DNA from: Daphnia carinata | Lineage: Eukaryota > Arthropoda > Branchiopoda > Diplostraca > Daphniidae | Length of the DNA: 64,000 bases | Direction of reading: 5' to 3' | Assembly (NCBI RefSeq): GCF_022539665.2 | Contig: NC_081337.1 | Location: 7,912,679 to 7,976,678 of the forward strand | Shown here: positions 1 to 15,676 of the stretch, in pieces | Layout of the letters: each line of letters opens with the position of its first letter | Numbering within the stretch: position 1 is the stretch's first letter | Position numbers and translations under genes: made by a program | Notes under the pieces: generated by a model | Seen by the model: the letters and a program-made list of their open reading frames with translations, nothing else | Told to the model about the DNA's origin: nothing | The model's database searches: none

Positions 1-705
1 GTGCCAAAAAACGCCCATCCCCTTCTCCCGGTTCGAATGTACGATTTGAAACAAACACGATCATATTGTAATAAATAAATGATAGGTACTCACACCAACA
101 AATTGGTCCAAATAAAGAACAAAACGTCACGAAACAAACCCTACTAATAAATGTACAATAAGTCGTTAGACCATTCTTGGACGACGCCTTGCGTTGTCCA
201 TTACACACATAGTCGAGAGCAAAGCAGACATGACTACAGACTTCGATCTTCCTTCCATCCCGGGCTAGGCTACAGCGACACGGGTGTCCTCTCACGGAAC
301 TATGTTTATGCCTAAATTTGTTCGCGAATTAGCGTATTTTAAAAAAATTTTGATTGCAAAGAATCTGTAGGAGTTGAATGATGCACCTTCCAAATTTACA
401 ATTCATAGAGAAACATGATTGACGGCGATATTACATTGAAACAATAACTTCCCAATTCTTTTTTCCCGTGAAATTGAAAGTAGGCAACAAGACAAGCAAG
501 AAGGGACTATCATTTTGCGCCGACTTAAGCTGATGGTCAGAACAAGCTTCGTACCGTGCACCAAACTCCTTACCTTGTGTATTGAAAAACAGCTTTTCGG
601 AGCTTTTGTTATAGAAGATTTGGCGGTTTATTACGATTAACCCACTAAGCGTGTCAATAACGACTTGTCATAACAAGTTTTAATTTTTGTTAAGGTAACC
701 TCAAA
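1..705. other. upstream/intergenic sequence of the ATAD2-like gene
   Basis: I see no coding exon here. The stretch is moderately AT-rich and must hold the promoter and 5' UTR of the plus-strand gene that starts at 706. AATAAA-type words near the left edge could equally belong to the 3' end of a neighbour outside the window. No TATA box or CCAAT box stood out clearly enough to call. Confidence 0.5.
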
Positions 706-3700
706 ATGCTTACTCGGGGTAAAGTTCATAATATTTCGGACGGGGCAAACTACCAAGACTGTGAAGACAAAGAGGATGATGAAGAATTGAACGACGACAA
801 TTCTTTTGAAAAAAATTCTTACTCTACCAAGAATAGGCCAAGTGAACGCAGAGAATCATTTCGTTCCAGTTCAGCTCATCGAGTGAAGCGTACCCCCTCT
901 GCAGATTGTGCAAACCAATCACCCATTTTGGTTAGCAAATGCTTGTAATTATAGCACAGGAATCACGAAATTGTATGCTAATTGCTTTCTATCTCATTAT
1001 AGAGAAATCAACATTCTTCAAGATCATCTTCTAGAAGAGGTTGCTTTGTAACAGATGTGTCTTCAGAGGATACTCCGTTGTCAAAGCGTCAAATGTTAAG
1101 TGCAGAAACTAAAAGAAAACGCTTGGTGTTGGTCAATACAGAGGAAGCCTCAGAAGAAGCAGAAGCCAAGCTTAACAGTACAGAAGAAAGCAACGATGAA
1201 GATGTAAATATAAGAGGTCAAAGAAAGTACTCTGTTGGAGAAAGTGAAGCAGAAAAACAAGATGAAAGTCATGATGGAGTGCGCAGGAGCCAGAGAGCAA
1301 AGAGGCAAATCTATGCCAATTACAATGACAGTTGGATTTTTACAGAAAGAACTGTCAAGGTAAAATCTAACAATTACCTTTGTAGGAAACTAATAACTAA
1401 ACATGAGTGTTGATTCACTCAGGGGTATCCTGCAATCAAGGAAGAGGGCAACACCAAAGAAGGAAACAGCCGGAGGTCGAAGCGCCGTAATCTTGTTGAA
1501 AAACCTGAAGAGGACGAGGAAGGGGATGACGATATTGAGGAAGAAGAGAATGAAAGTAGAATTGCTCGACAAATAAATACGGGTCGCGGAAAATCTAAAA
1601 ATACATCGCGCACCAAAGGAAAGAAGAAAAGTAATGCGTCACGTTATGCAACGTCCGACAACCAGGTGAACCGCTATCACTATTTTTCCCGTAAGATGTG
1701 TTCTGAAGATTGCAGTTTATCGTAGGACATGTATACAGAGATCAAGAATAGGCGTCTCCGGTCTTCTGGGACGTCGTCTAGACCTAATTATTCTGGTTAC
1801 AGCTCGACGGTTATAAACGCCAAGAAAACTTCGGCCAGGATCAAACGACATCGACGCCCACAATATGCTTTCTCTGATGGTATGAGTTTTTTTTTTTTTC
1901 AAAAAAAAAGAAAAAAATTTTCAATGAATTTTAAGAATGTTTGACAACTGGTTTAGAATCTGAAACGAAAACCGAGACTGAAAGTCCAAGTGAAGACGAA
2001 CAACAAGAACCTACCAAAGGGAAACGAAGGGAAGAAATGTCAGATCACAGCCGAGATCCGGATAATGAAGAAGCCGACGTACCTGTTCCCGCTGTAGATG
2101 GTGAAAGAATTAAAGGAAAATATACTTTACGCAAGATTCAACCTATTGATAGATATTGTCCAGGTATTAGAATGTATGTTTAGTCGTTGCTACCTCATAT
2201 TATTTTCGCGTTGCATTTCTGTAGTAAATCAGAAGTCGCGAAACGGATCGCCCTCAAGGTCGCATTCAACTCGCCACACGTTACGCATGGCGTGCAGTCC
2301 CGCTCATCGGGCTCAGAGGAAGCGTCGGCAGAAAGCACAGAACGAAAGCACTACCAGCGACAGCAGCAGTAGCGATGAGGAACGCTTTGAACGCAGGAAA
2401 AACAAAAGCATGACAAAAGCCAGAAATAGGTTTGAATAAATTTTCTTTAAACGTTGCAATCATAAAGTTGTAAAACTACGTGATGCATAGATGTCTACCG
2501 ATGAATTTCTCTCCAGATGATTTAGTAACAGGCGTAGTTAAAGAACGCATGAAAATTGGGTCAAGTTTAGCTGATGTAGATCCAATGAAGATCGACCGAG
2601 AAGTAACTTTTGAACAAGTTGGTGGATTGGAGACATACGTCCGCAGTTTGAAAGAGATGGTTCTCTTCCCCCTATTGTACCCGGAAGTTTTCGAGAAATA
2701 CTCCATACAGCCCCCGAGGGGTGTCCTCTTTTATGGACCTCCTGGTTAGTAAAATTGGATAGTTCTCTGATACCCTTAATTCTAAACTTATAAAATTCAT
2801 ACAGGGACTGGTAAAACGCTGGTGGCGCGTTGTTTAGCCAATGAATGCAGCCAAAAGGATAGAAGGGTAGCATTCTTTATGAGAAAAGGTGCAGATTGCC
2901 TAAGCAAATGGGTTGGCGAGAGTGAACGTCAGTTGCGTCTCCTCTTTGATCAGGTAAATTTAAAAGTTCGCAAACGAAACAAACAAAATTATTATTGTTT
3001 CTCAACAGGCTTACCAAATGCGTCCGTCCATAATTTTCTTTGACGAGATTGACGGCCTCGCTCCTGTGCGTTCAACGCGCCAAGATCAGATTCATTCTAG
3101 CATTGTATCCACTCTGTTGGCTTTGATGGACGGTCTCGACTCGCGTGGAGAAGTTATCATTATTGGTGCAACTAACAGATTGGATGCTATCGATCCTGCT
3201 CTTCGGAGACCTGGAAGGTATCAATTGTTTTCAATCATTGTTTCTCGAGATTAATTTGATCAGCCATTCATTGGATACAGGTTCGACCGCGAGTTTCATT
3301 TTCCTTTACCTTCGCTACCCGCTAGAAAGGAAATTCTAGACATCCACCTTAAAACATGGACTCCGGCTCCAGCACCTAGTCTTGTACAGTACTTATCACA
3401 GAGAACTGTCGGATATTGCGGAGCCGATCTCAAAGTAAGCGGTATCTTTTTTCTTTTTGCCATTCGTACTCCGTTACTTCAACGATTGCTTGAATTTGTT
3501 GTAGTCCTTGTGTGCAGAAGCAGCACTATTGGCACTCCGTCGGCGCTATCCTCAAGTTTACAATTCTAGAGACAAACTGCTATTAGATTTGTCGCAAATC
3601 AACGTAGAGCGTAGGGATTTCGAACAGGCAGTGCAAAGATTAGTGCCCGCCTCCCAGCGCAGTGCAACAGCATCGGGAAAGCCGCTCTCATCAGTTATGG

Positions 3701-5699
3701 CTCCGTTGCTGGACAATCTTCTTCAACAGCTCATCAAGACAACCCAGCAATTGTTTCCCGAAGGAATAGCCACTCTCAAGCTAAAAGGTGTTTTTTTTTC
3801 CTGATGTTTGAGTCGCTAAATTTCATCTCCGATTTCCTCAGGCCCGTTGAGCGGAATCAAGAAGCAAACAAGTAACCAGATTTTTCCGCGATTACTTGTT
3901 CTTGGCGATTGTTGTTCCCACATCACGTCAGCTTTGCTTCACTACATGGAACGTTTACCTGTGCATCGGCTAGACCTGTCGACTCTCCATGGATTGTCTG
4001 CTCGTTCTCCTGAAGAGGCTTGTGTTCAGTTATTTCAAGAGGCCCGAAGGAACGTCCCTGCTATTATTTATTTACCCCTTGTACGATTTTAATTTTTTAA
4101 TAATGTAACATTCGCAGTTCCTTAAATTGTTTTCTTACATTTCTAGGTTAGTCGCTGGTGGTTAGCTGTTGGTGAAACAGTTCGAGCCGCATTTTTAACT
4201 CAACTCAGCGAGTTAGATCCTGAATTGCCCATTTTCCTTCTAGTAACCAATGATACGGAAATGGATTGTTTACCCGAAGATCTAAGCGAACTCTTCCACG
4301 AAGAAGACGACGAGATCTTTAACACGAGACCGTTCACGGTGGAAGAGCGAAAGAAATTCTTCCGTCCCTTAATCCTGCAAAAGTGTTTGAAACCTCCCTT
4401 CAAGAAGAAAATTCCCAAATCGAAATTAGAAGTTTTGCCTTTAGCCCCGGCGCCTCCACCGCGACAGTTGAACGAGAAGGAGAAGGAGCAACTGGAGCGG
4501 AAAGAGGAGGCTACTCTTCGTGAATTGCGCATCTTTCTTCGCGAAATTCTTGCAAAGATGGCTCGCAACAAGCTCTTCTACATGTTCACCCGTCCTGTGG
4601 ATATTAATGAAGTCCCCGACTATTTAGATATCATTCGCCAACCGATGGATTTAGAAACTATGATGACCAAAATCGACCAACACGCTTACGAATCTGCTAA
4701 AGACTTTTTGACCGACATCGAACAGATTTGCATGAACGCTTTAGAATACAACCCAGACCGGAACCCTGAAGGTAAACCAAACAAACCTGACGTTTTTCTT
4801 CTCCTATGTTAAAACTGCCAATTTTTCCCCCGTAGATAAAATGATCCGGCACCGTGCGTGCACTTTGCGAGACACTGCGTATGCTTTAATCAAGGCTGAG
4901 ATGGACACGGATTTCGAAGAACAGTGTCAAGAAATTTCCAGGACTCGTAAAATCCGGAGAAATAAAATAGCGCCAATTGCCGGTCCGTTGGCGCTACCCG
5001 AACCGGTCATGCCCACCATTACGTCGTCACATGACAACAAGGTATGATGTCATCGTTGAGTAACTGATCTTGCTTTCTCTTGAAATTTATGGAGCTTGTT
5101 TCTTCATGTAGGGCAATGGGGAAGCTTCCAAGTTGGAAATTAAAGTTGCCAAGGCAAAAAATAGGAAAAGCGGTTGGTCTCACGGGAATCTAAAAAATGC
5201 GGCAAAGAAACGGAAAGCGGAAGCCGAAAATGAAAGTCTGATGAGTACTGATTCCTTGATAGCCAATCAGGAAAAGATGCAGGAAAATGGCGTTGACGAC
5301 GACGTCCAACAAGCGTCCGCCAGTGATGGCCCGCCGGATTTGGTCGGGGATGCCACTCAGGATGATTCACAAGCCAGTGATGCCTTCGATAGCCAACCCG
5401 AAATCGAATCTGGGGCCGTGGTGCCTGCAACTGTTTCGAAGAAGTCGGTAATCATCAACGTCGATCATCTTGAATCCTTGCTGGACACGATAGCCACCAA
5501 AACGGAGAACTGGAACTTGGAGAAACTGTTGCGACTATATTCGAAATTGTCAAAATTAATTGATCGATACACGAAACTTTGGGATCGAAAGCGATTGGTT
5601 GAGGTAAAGTACAAATTGAAATGGTCGTATGTTACTTTTGATCAAGTTGCCAATATTAATTTGCAGGAAATTAAACAAGTGCTGGGTACCTGTAGATGA
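706..5699 (+). CDS. ATAD2: ATAD2-type AAA+ ATPase with bromodomain (16 exons)
   Basis: Nuclear chromatin-associated AAA+ ATPase of the ATAD2/ATAD2B (yeast Yta7) family, which engages acetylated histones. Exons: 706-930, 1003-1359, 1423-1665, 1726-1879, 1957-2163 (or from 1936), 2225-2429, 2491-2744, 2805-2953, 3009-3217, 3281-3434, 3505-3787, 3842-4080, 4147-4771, 4836-5041, 5112-5603 and 5667-5699. All junctions are GT-AG and the phases close on 1344 residues. Roughly the first 460 residues are acidic/basic, low-complexity and poorly conserved. AAA1 follows: Walker A GPPGTGKT near residue 545, then MRKGADCLSKWVGESERQLR, Walker B IIFFDEIDG near 605, and the sensor and arginine region GATNRLDAIDPALRRPGR. 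AAA2 is degenerate: VLGDCCSHIT lies where Walker A would be, as usual in the family. The bromodomain (about residues 1020-1100) keeps the acetyl-lysine Asn in NALEYNPD. A Lys-rich linker and a short helical C-terminus end the protein. The start codon is the first ATG in the frame; an additional 5' exon cannot be excluded. Confidence 0.95.
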
Positions 5700-6321
5700 A
5701 GCTCCAACCAGCAGAGATGGTCACGTTACACGCGGGCGGATGAAATGGAATGGCGTCCCTAAAAATTTTTTATTTCGACCTCAGGGAATTTCTGGTGGCG
5801 AGTTGAATCGTATCGCCCTGATGCCAAAGTCACATTTTGGTAGTCGTCGTCCCGTCGCCAAACAATACTATGAATTTTATTATGATTCTCCCTCATGGCC
5901 TTTGATTTTCGCAAGAAATTATTATTTTTTTTTTTTCAAAAATAACAACTGGCGTTTTCACTCATGGTACGTATGGCGTTTCCAATACAGCAAACCACAT
6001 GGTTTACTTTTTAAAATTTCCATTTGCTACCTTGATTGTTGTAACGACAGTTAACTGCAAGTGGCCGAACTTTTGGTATTTATAGCCATTGTCGTTTGAA
6101 GGTCAGGAGACGTTTTTCTCGTCTTTTGCGTGTGATTTCCCAGTGTTATCTTTCGGAGAAATTGAACGTTTTAACTCATTGGTTTCGTCCATTTAACGTA
6201 TCGATACACTGCTTTAAATAGACCTGTTGTCCTCGGCATGGGGCTCAGTACGTTTTGCATCAAGCTATCAGATACTTCCGAGACTATCAACACTTCCAAA
6301 ATATAAAAACTAAACAGAAAA
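5700..6321. other. ATAD2 3' UTR and promoter of the next gene
   Basis: About 620 nt separate the ATAD2 stop from the next plus-strand ATG. Open frames here are short and have no recognisable similarity. The interval presumably holds the 3' UTR of one gene and the promoter of the next. There is no clear TATA box. Confidence 0.4.
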
Positions 6322-7180
6322 ATGCCAGTGTTTCCATCAAAATCGACAGCCATCTCAGATCTAGTGCTAGCATGTTCGTGCATCTGGTCGCTCTATTCGA
6401 TTTACGGGGGTATGCCCAGCATCGGATTGAAAGCTCGCGATGGCGGCATGGCCTCCAATAATTTGGCCAGCGTTTGGTTTGCCCTAACTCTGGCCGCATC
6501 ACTGCTAGGCGCCTTCCGTTTCCGTAAGCTATATACAGCAGTTTGTTGTTTACATGTTGCCAAAAAAGCAAATACCTATTGATCCGTCCATTATCAAATG
6601 TAGTGAAAAGGCAGTTCTTTGATCGCTTGGCGCCCATTCACGATCTGTTGTCCTGGTTGGTGCTAGTCATCGGGCTTCCTTGCTTGGCTTCTCAATTTTA
6701 CATGAACGCCGGCCTACCAGTTCTGGGAAACCTGCACCTGCTGCTCATTTTACCACCTATTCTCTCTTGGCTCGGCAAAGATCAGTAAGTGTCTCTATCG
6801 GCCGTCTCGTTTTGTTCGGGTTATTTTCTTGCCTATTTTTATATTGAATTATTAGTTTGCTGGGTACTTTCATTTCCAGAGCGGAGACTAACAAAGTGAC
6901 CGGTTACCTGGCCTTAGCCTCCATGTTCTCCATGACCGGATGCGCCGTCTACAGCCGCAATTACTATCAGCTATTGGCTTGTCTTTTGATGTTCTCTTCG
7001 TCACGAGCGTTTGACCTCACGGAGAAAAAGAGGCTAGGCCTACCACCTGTTGATTGGCTCCATTACGGATTAGCCGCTTCCAATTTCTTGCTAGTCGCTG
7101 GACTCTGTCGCACCGATCTGCCCGGCGTTGACAAATTGAGGCACTGGACAGGAAATGCCATGTCATCCATGTTTTCTTAA
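6322..7180 (+). CDS. multi-pass membrane protein, 227 aa, not recognised
   Basis: Three exons, 6322-6523, 6604-6784 and 6880-7180, are joined by GT-AG introns (donors GTAAGC and GTAAGT) and close in frame on 227 residues. An alternative acceptor at 6856 is also in frame and would add 8 residues. The ATG sits in an acceptable AAAAATGCC context. The protein is strongly hydrophobic, with about six to seven candidate membrane helices near residues 10-30, 47-66, 80-97, 100-118, 130-148, 152-166 and 183-205. Short basic loops (FRFLKRQFFDR, LTEKKRLGL) separate them. There is no obvious signal peptide, catalytic motif or Cys/His cluster. I do not recognise the family, and a small integral protein of an internal membrane is only a guess. 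Gene reality is well supported by the splice-phase consistency and the sustained hydrophobic pattern across all three exons. Confidence 0.8.
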
Positions 7181-9388
7181 AACTCCTCTCTTCAACGCTC
7201 TTTTTTTTTGTCACTTTTAAATTCTGAAAAAAAAATCTTTATCCGGCTGGTAACTCTTGGTAGTAGTCGAGGAATCTAATAAAATGCAAGTATGAATCAT
7301 TTCCAGAAATTCTTTCCATCTTGTTACCTGCGAATGTTGGACGGAAAATGTGAGACGCGAACCAATTATATTTCAAATTTCGGTCGGAACATGAAAAGAA
7401 GAGCAGCACATTGAACGAACAAAAGTGAAAACAAACGGTCACTTTTGTTTATATATATATATGTATATATACGTACGACGGTGAAAACGGTCACAATATT
7501 AATGAGAAGAGCAAAAAGATATTTGTTTAAAAATTTTCATTACATGTTGGTACTCGAAATCACGCACGTCCATTATCCCGACATGCACAACAATCACTTG
7601 ACATTTCTAAAAGGAAAACGAGACAATGGGAGGAGACAAAATAAAATGCAAATCGTTGAAATTTGAAAAACTAGCTCACATAAATCATCACGTGGTTCCG
7701 CTCCCTGGTGGATCCGGCCCATAAACAACCCTGTATCCACCTCATTCTCTTCACAATCACACAATCTATAACCTTCAGTATTTTGAAAGAGGCGAGATCA
7801 ATAACCCAAATGCAGCAAAGATATTTTTAAAAATTTGTGTAACACATGACGTATATCACCACCAGAACGTTATTCGTGTTATTAACCCTTTGAAAACACA
7901 AAAGGGAAACAACAGGAAAAAAACAAGAATTTACATACAAGGGTATATGTACCATGGTTCTTTTTTTTTCTGAGCTAGTTGGACCTAAAGTGATTCAGTC
8001 AATTGAAAATCGAAAATTCTAATAAATGCAAATGGTCTAATTTCATCTCGGTACGATTATCAGTACAAAACACATTTTGCCCCGTTTAAATCGACGTGTG
8101 AATAAATCACCTGCTAGCGGCGAAAATGTAAGTATCTGAGATATTTTCGACTCACGTACATGAGCAATAAGACAACACATTTTTTTCCAAATAATAATTA
8201 ATTAACAAAACACGATTTAGGAGAGATCGATGATGATAGCTCCCCATACTAAATGCCAAAAGGTTTTGTTTTTCTTTTCATTCGCGTAAATGCGGGGACA
8301 TCGGGAGGATATAATAAATATCGACTATGACACACACACCTATCAACAACAACAAAAAAGACAGGGAATTGGACAGGGAAGTGTGGTGGCCAATATGTTT
8401 GTAAACGATTGTTTTGTTGAATTTCGTGGGTCTGTGACTGACATCAAATTTAAACCCGTATTTTATACAGACAAAAAAAAACATCCCAATAATATGGGAC
8501 GGACCCCAAAGGTAACAGAGAATTAGGGAAGAGACTCGTGCCTTGTGAATTATTAATAACTATGAATATATCTACAATATTTAAGATATTAAAAAATCCC
8601 CTGCTTGCCTTTTTTGTTGTTGATTTTGTGTTATGATATTAAAATGCACCCGGTGAAAATGGACATGTCCTTTGAAAAAATAAAAAGATGAGCCCTCTTC
8701 CCACCCTGAAAGAGAAGTTAGAAGAACAGTAGAGCCAGGCACAATAGCTCATGAGCTCGAATAGAAAATGTTTACAACTGTCAGAAAAGAAAACAACCCA
8801 ACTTATTCATCTTTCTGAATATTTTAAAGGGGAAAAAAATTATTAAAATCACAATTTGATAAAAATAATCAGGCGAGTGATCGAAAATTTGTGGATTCCC
8901 CCCGCCCCCTTTCTGGTGTGTACACAGTACAAATTGGACGTCGTAAGATAACGAAAAATAAAAACTCCCCGATATCTACGTGAACGTGCGGCTTGCAGCA
9001 CTTTCAGGCACATCGAAAAATATTGAAGAAACATCTAGATATATAATGTGTAAGAGTATATAGGCCCTGTTTTTGTAGTTTGAGCACATACGCCGATCAT
9101 TTGTCCACCAATTCGGTCCCTGATTACGAACTGGGAAGATCGAAACCAGATAGGGAAGAGGAGCTTATTTTATCTTATGTATAGTACGTTTAACATATGA
9201 GGCAGGTCCCATTGGAAGGCTGGCGATTGAACGTTAAAAAAATGGGCGCGCATATAACACACAGGCAAAAAAGCATTTGCATAAAGTGTGACGCTTGCGT
9301 TCCATCCCGTTACAATCAGCGCTTTCCAATAGACTGTATGTAAAAAGGCCGGGCAGTTAAAAAAAAAACAAAAAAAACTTAACTCTAA
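7181..9388. other. convergent 3' region between the membrane-protein gene and Kr-h1
   Basis: No exon is supported. The stretch lies between two converging genes and probably carries both 3' UTRs; a long Kr-h1 3' UTR on the minus strand would be natural. It contains an AT dinucleotide tract near 7451-7471 and many poly-A/T runs. The open frames at about 7445-7666 and 8290-8526 are low-complexity and have no splice or homology support. Confidence 0.4.
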
Positions 9389-11974
<2,586 letters not shown>

Positions 11975-12368
11975 CAACTGGGCGATTCAAATTGACCCAG
12001 CTTGCGATGCCCGTGGACACCTACAGCGACGACTCGGACCACCGGTGCCGCTGATTGATGGCCTCATTCAAGTTACAAATGCAAATCCTATTGGATAAAA
12101 TGGAGAAAATCCGGGTCTGTTAATTAACTAAACATTATTCGTACATATTGCTGGTAAGATAAAAATAAGATCTATTGTGTTTTTCGTGTGTTCTATGGTC
12201 GCATTAAAAGACTAGTTTATCTCTGTATATTGCGTACCCATCGACCTCAACGAAACGGACAATCTCTCTGTAACAGGTGTTTGGCTATATATAGCAAAGA
12301 CAAGAACAATCAAGCCTACATAAAAGATCCATTGTTCAAAAAGATAGATATCTGAATCGGAAATAGAG

Positions 12369-12380
12369 CCCCCCCCCCCC
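12369..12380. repeat. poly-C tract, 12 nt
   Basis: An uninterrupted run of about 12 C residues, flanked by AATAGAG and AATCAAT. A simple homopolymer. Confidence 0.9.
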
Positions 12381-12529
12381 AATCAATAACGTGTCTAGAA
12401 CGCAAGATCAAGCAGAGATACGTCTTATATAGTTTAGAAAAGGAGACTGATTTTTCCCATAACAAATTACAAGGCGCCAAGAAGCTGATGGATATCATCA
12501 CTCGGACGCAATAGATCGTGCATATTAAC

Positions 12530-12803
12530 CACGTGCATAGAGGTTGCAGTTGTTTACCACAGTTCCACGGGATCAGTGTAAATCTATAAGCCACACACGA
12601 CAGGCACGAGCCGGTTGGATCCAGAAGGTAAATTGATTCGGTTAGGAGACAAGGAGATTTTACCACCATACGCATACGAGCGTAACTTTCATTAAAACGT
12701 TAAGTTATACGATGGGAAAAAAATGATATAACTATTACAGCGGACTAAATGCACGTAATGCCGTTGAATTTGCGTGCGCTTTAATTGGCGAATGACGCAC
12801 GTG
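12530..12803. promoter_or_regulatory. CACGTG E-boxes upstream of Kr-h1
   Basis: Perfect CACGTG palindromes lie at 12530-12535 and 12798-12803, with a third at 13648-13653, all within 1.7 kb upstream of the Kr-h1 start codon. The 12798 copy sits in GACGCACGTGGGTG, close to a GCGTGCGC word. In insects the hormone receptor Met with its partner SRC/Taiman binds CACGTG-type E-boxes upstream of Kr-h1. A role as methyl farnesoate response elements is therefore a reasonable inference, but only the motifs are seen. Confidence 0.35.
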
Positions 12804-14715
12804 GGTGTGAAACAAAGCCACACATCTGGTAGATTTGCGATCAATTTAAACTTTACTACACTATTGCGTGAGTACTGTAAACAGAGAGTCTCTCCCTTTA
12901 GTAGGCAAGGGGGAAAAAGACATCGAACTGGAACATTTTTACCGCAAACTAATGTACTACGTTGCGGTTAATGATAACTAAAAATAGAATTTTGAAAGAA
13001 AAAAAAAATAATTTAGACAACGATTCCTACATTATACACATCGTACAGGGATGTACACACATATTATGCCCACCATGTCACATGCATATAACATTATTAG
13101 CCGTTGGTATTTAAATTGCGGTCGATGACTTTCTGATGACGCTATCACTATATGTGGTATACATGTATATTGATCGACATTTTGTGGTATGACCGCAGGT
13201 GAAACACCACCGCGCGTTCGTCCCCCCATATCAGACGGAATTCCGCATCACGAAGAGTGCACATAGATTACGCGGCTGCTGTGACTTCCATTGATTTTGA
13301 AATAGATCGGCGTGGTCAAGTTACGTTGGGTATATTGGGTATATACGATGTCAACGGCAAACAAAGTCACAACTAGAGAACCACTTGTAGACATGACCAA
13401 ATATAGCATATTAAAAATTCCGCAACCAACTTATCAAATAAAATAACGCCCTATTTTTTTCTTTTTGTTATTACATGCCAGTACTGGATACAACCCTGGC
13501 CTCATTTCAACATGTAGAGTTTCCTACGTCCCAGCTCGTCATTTGGAATTTCACCTTCTCTAACGGGCCTTGTTTTCCTTCCTTTTTAACTGTATACGAA
13601 GATTCAAAGTGGCGTCCTATCGCTTTACAGAGACATAGGTCTATATGCACGTGACCAAAAGGGGAGAAGGCTTAAAGGAAAAAAAAAGATGCTGCCCAGG
13701 GCACTGAACTCACTGGCCGCCCCCTGTCCAAAGAGAGAGTGCCACTATACGTATAGTGGACTATATAGCTTATTGGCTGTACGGAAATACACATGTGTGT
13801 CTGCATTATGTAGGCCTTTCCTGGCAGGGGCTGTACACACAGGGCCGCTAGACATGCTTTTCCTACATTTCTGGTAGTGTTAGATCTGGGGAGCTATTCC
13901 AAAGGACGAGGAAAAAAAAAAGTACGGAAGGAGATTCATTATGATGAAAAATATAACCTTGGAGAATCTGAAACTTTGTGTTCATACTAAACTTATCTAT
14001 CCGTCTTTCACTCTGTTGTTGAGAGAGAGAAATGAGAAGCCCTAAGGTGTTTCATGGAATTGTTGAATTTTTATACTCATCTGGGTATGTTATGAGGACG
14101 TGGTAGGAAATGGAAAAAAAAGAGGGAAAATATTATGACTCGATAAACAAGAAATTCGTGATTCCTTTTCTATGCGAAAGTGTTACACATGCCACGGCGG
14201 TACATATAAAACAAAAACTTGTTAGATATAAATAAATCGCAGTATTGCAACAGTTGACTATTTGCAAAATGAAAAGTTTTAAAGATTCTAGTCACGTCTG
14301 TTGAGTTCAAATTTTGATTCTAGCAAGTAATAAACGTACGAAGCTCAGTGCTTCATTCCATATGTGTAACAAGAAGCACGTTACGTTAGAGTGAACTCGC
14401 AATAACGTAGCAACTAGGGCTTTTATACTTTAAAAAATTAATTTTCTCCCAAACCTAAAAAAAAAAAAAAATACTCTAACACCTCCATAATTCATTAGAC
14501 GCTTTTGTACCCAGTTCATCTTTCTCACGTGTGCAGAGACACGTCTACCCTTCGTAAACAGCAAAAAGGAAAACGAAGCGGATAAGTCCACTTTAGCTGT
14601 GGCAGAATAAATCGAATCGAGGGCTCCTCTTTATTATGCATAACCTGTTACTAGAGTTAGTCCATCCCCAATTCGACGTTTATAAATACACAAGTGTTGC
14701 GCAAACGAAGAAGTT

Positions 14716-14740
14716 AAAAAAAAAAAAAAAAAAAAAAAAA
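14716..14740. repeat. poly-A tract, 25 nt
   Basis: An uninterrupted run of 25 A residues on the plus strand. It is the longest A run noticed in the window. No retroposon body or target-site duplication was recognised next to it, so it is called only as a homopolymer. Confidence 0.9.
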
Positions 14741-15661
14741 GCATTTTCTCTCATCCATATCTTATGGACGGTCCTGATTGCACGGGGTAAAAAAAACAAA
14801 AATCGCTTTATATACGCAGGGTGAAATCAACAAGCCTAAATGTTCAAAAGCTTTCCTCTTATTTATGTTAATAAAATATTTCGCCTATTGGATAATATTT
14901 TATTTAAATGCCATCTGCTGCCAGCGGGTGAGCCGTTTTTTTTTCGATGGAGCAAAAACGTATTTCCTCCGAAATCGAAATATTGGCGGATTAGTTAACC
15001 GTTTAACGTCTCCGACATGATATAACTATGGAAATGGGAAAATCGTTCGGGGTTTCGTAACAATAACAAATATGAAACAACGATAAATTAAACTCACCGC
15101 GTAAAGAGACACAGGGATACAGGTTGTTGCGCCACAACACTCGAACGGAAGTTGAAGGGGGGAGTGAAAGGTTATCGAGGCAACCGTACCGGTCACAAGT
15201 GTTCTGGCTACACGCAGAGACCGACAGATATGGATTTTGTAAATATTATGAATGCGTGCGTCCGTAATGACGAGGCCAACGAGGAACGAAAATCAAACAA
15301 AAATGAACGGGTAACTTTGCGTATCCCAGCAACGCGGGACGTTTGATTGATAAAAAAAAACCCTGGGAAATGGATCTCTGTCCGACTTGTCTAAGTTAAA
15401 GAACTCTAAAACAGGTCATTTTTTGTCAAAGGGAAAAATTACGAAAAAGCACAAAAAGACACCGAGTTCGACGGACACTCGCAAAACAAAAAACTTGCCG
15501 GCGAAAAATTGTTCCGCGGGTGCCGCTTTAAAAAAATGCGACTATGTCGAACGACAGCTGAACTACTAGTAAATGAGCCGAAAGCTAGTAGGCCTGTAAC
15601 AAATATGTGCTCTGGTCCCATACACCAGGGAAGGTCCGCTATTGGCAGAGATTGTAGCCTG

Positions 15662-15676
15662 TCACTAGATGGCGCT
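15662..15676 (+). promoter_or_regulatory. CTCF-like binding site
   Basis: TCACTAGATGGCGCT matches the broadly conserved bilaterian CTCF core CCASYAGRKGGCRSY at 14 of 15 positions. It lies about 3.7 kb upstream of the Kr-h1 start codon inside the gene-poor interval. Insulator function is inference from the motif. Confidence 0.45.
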
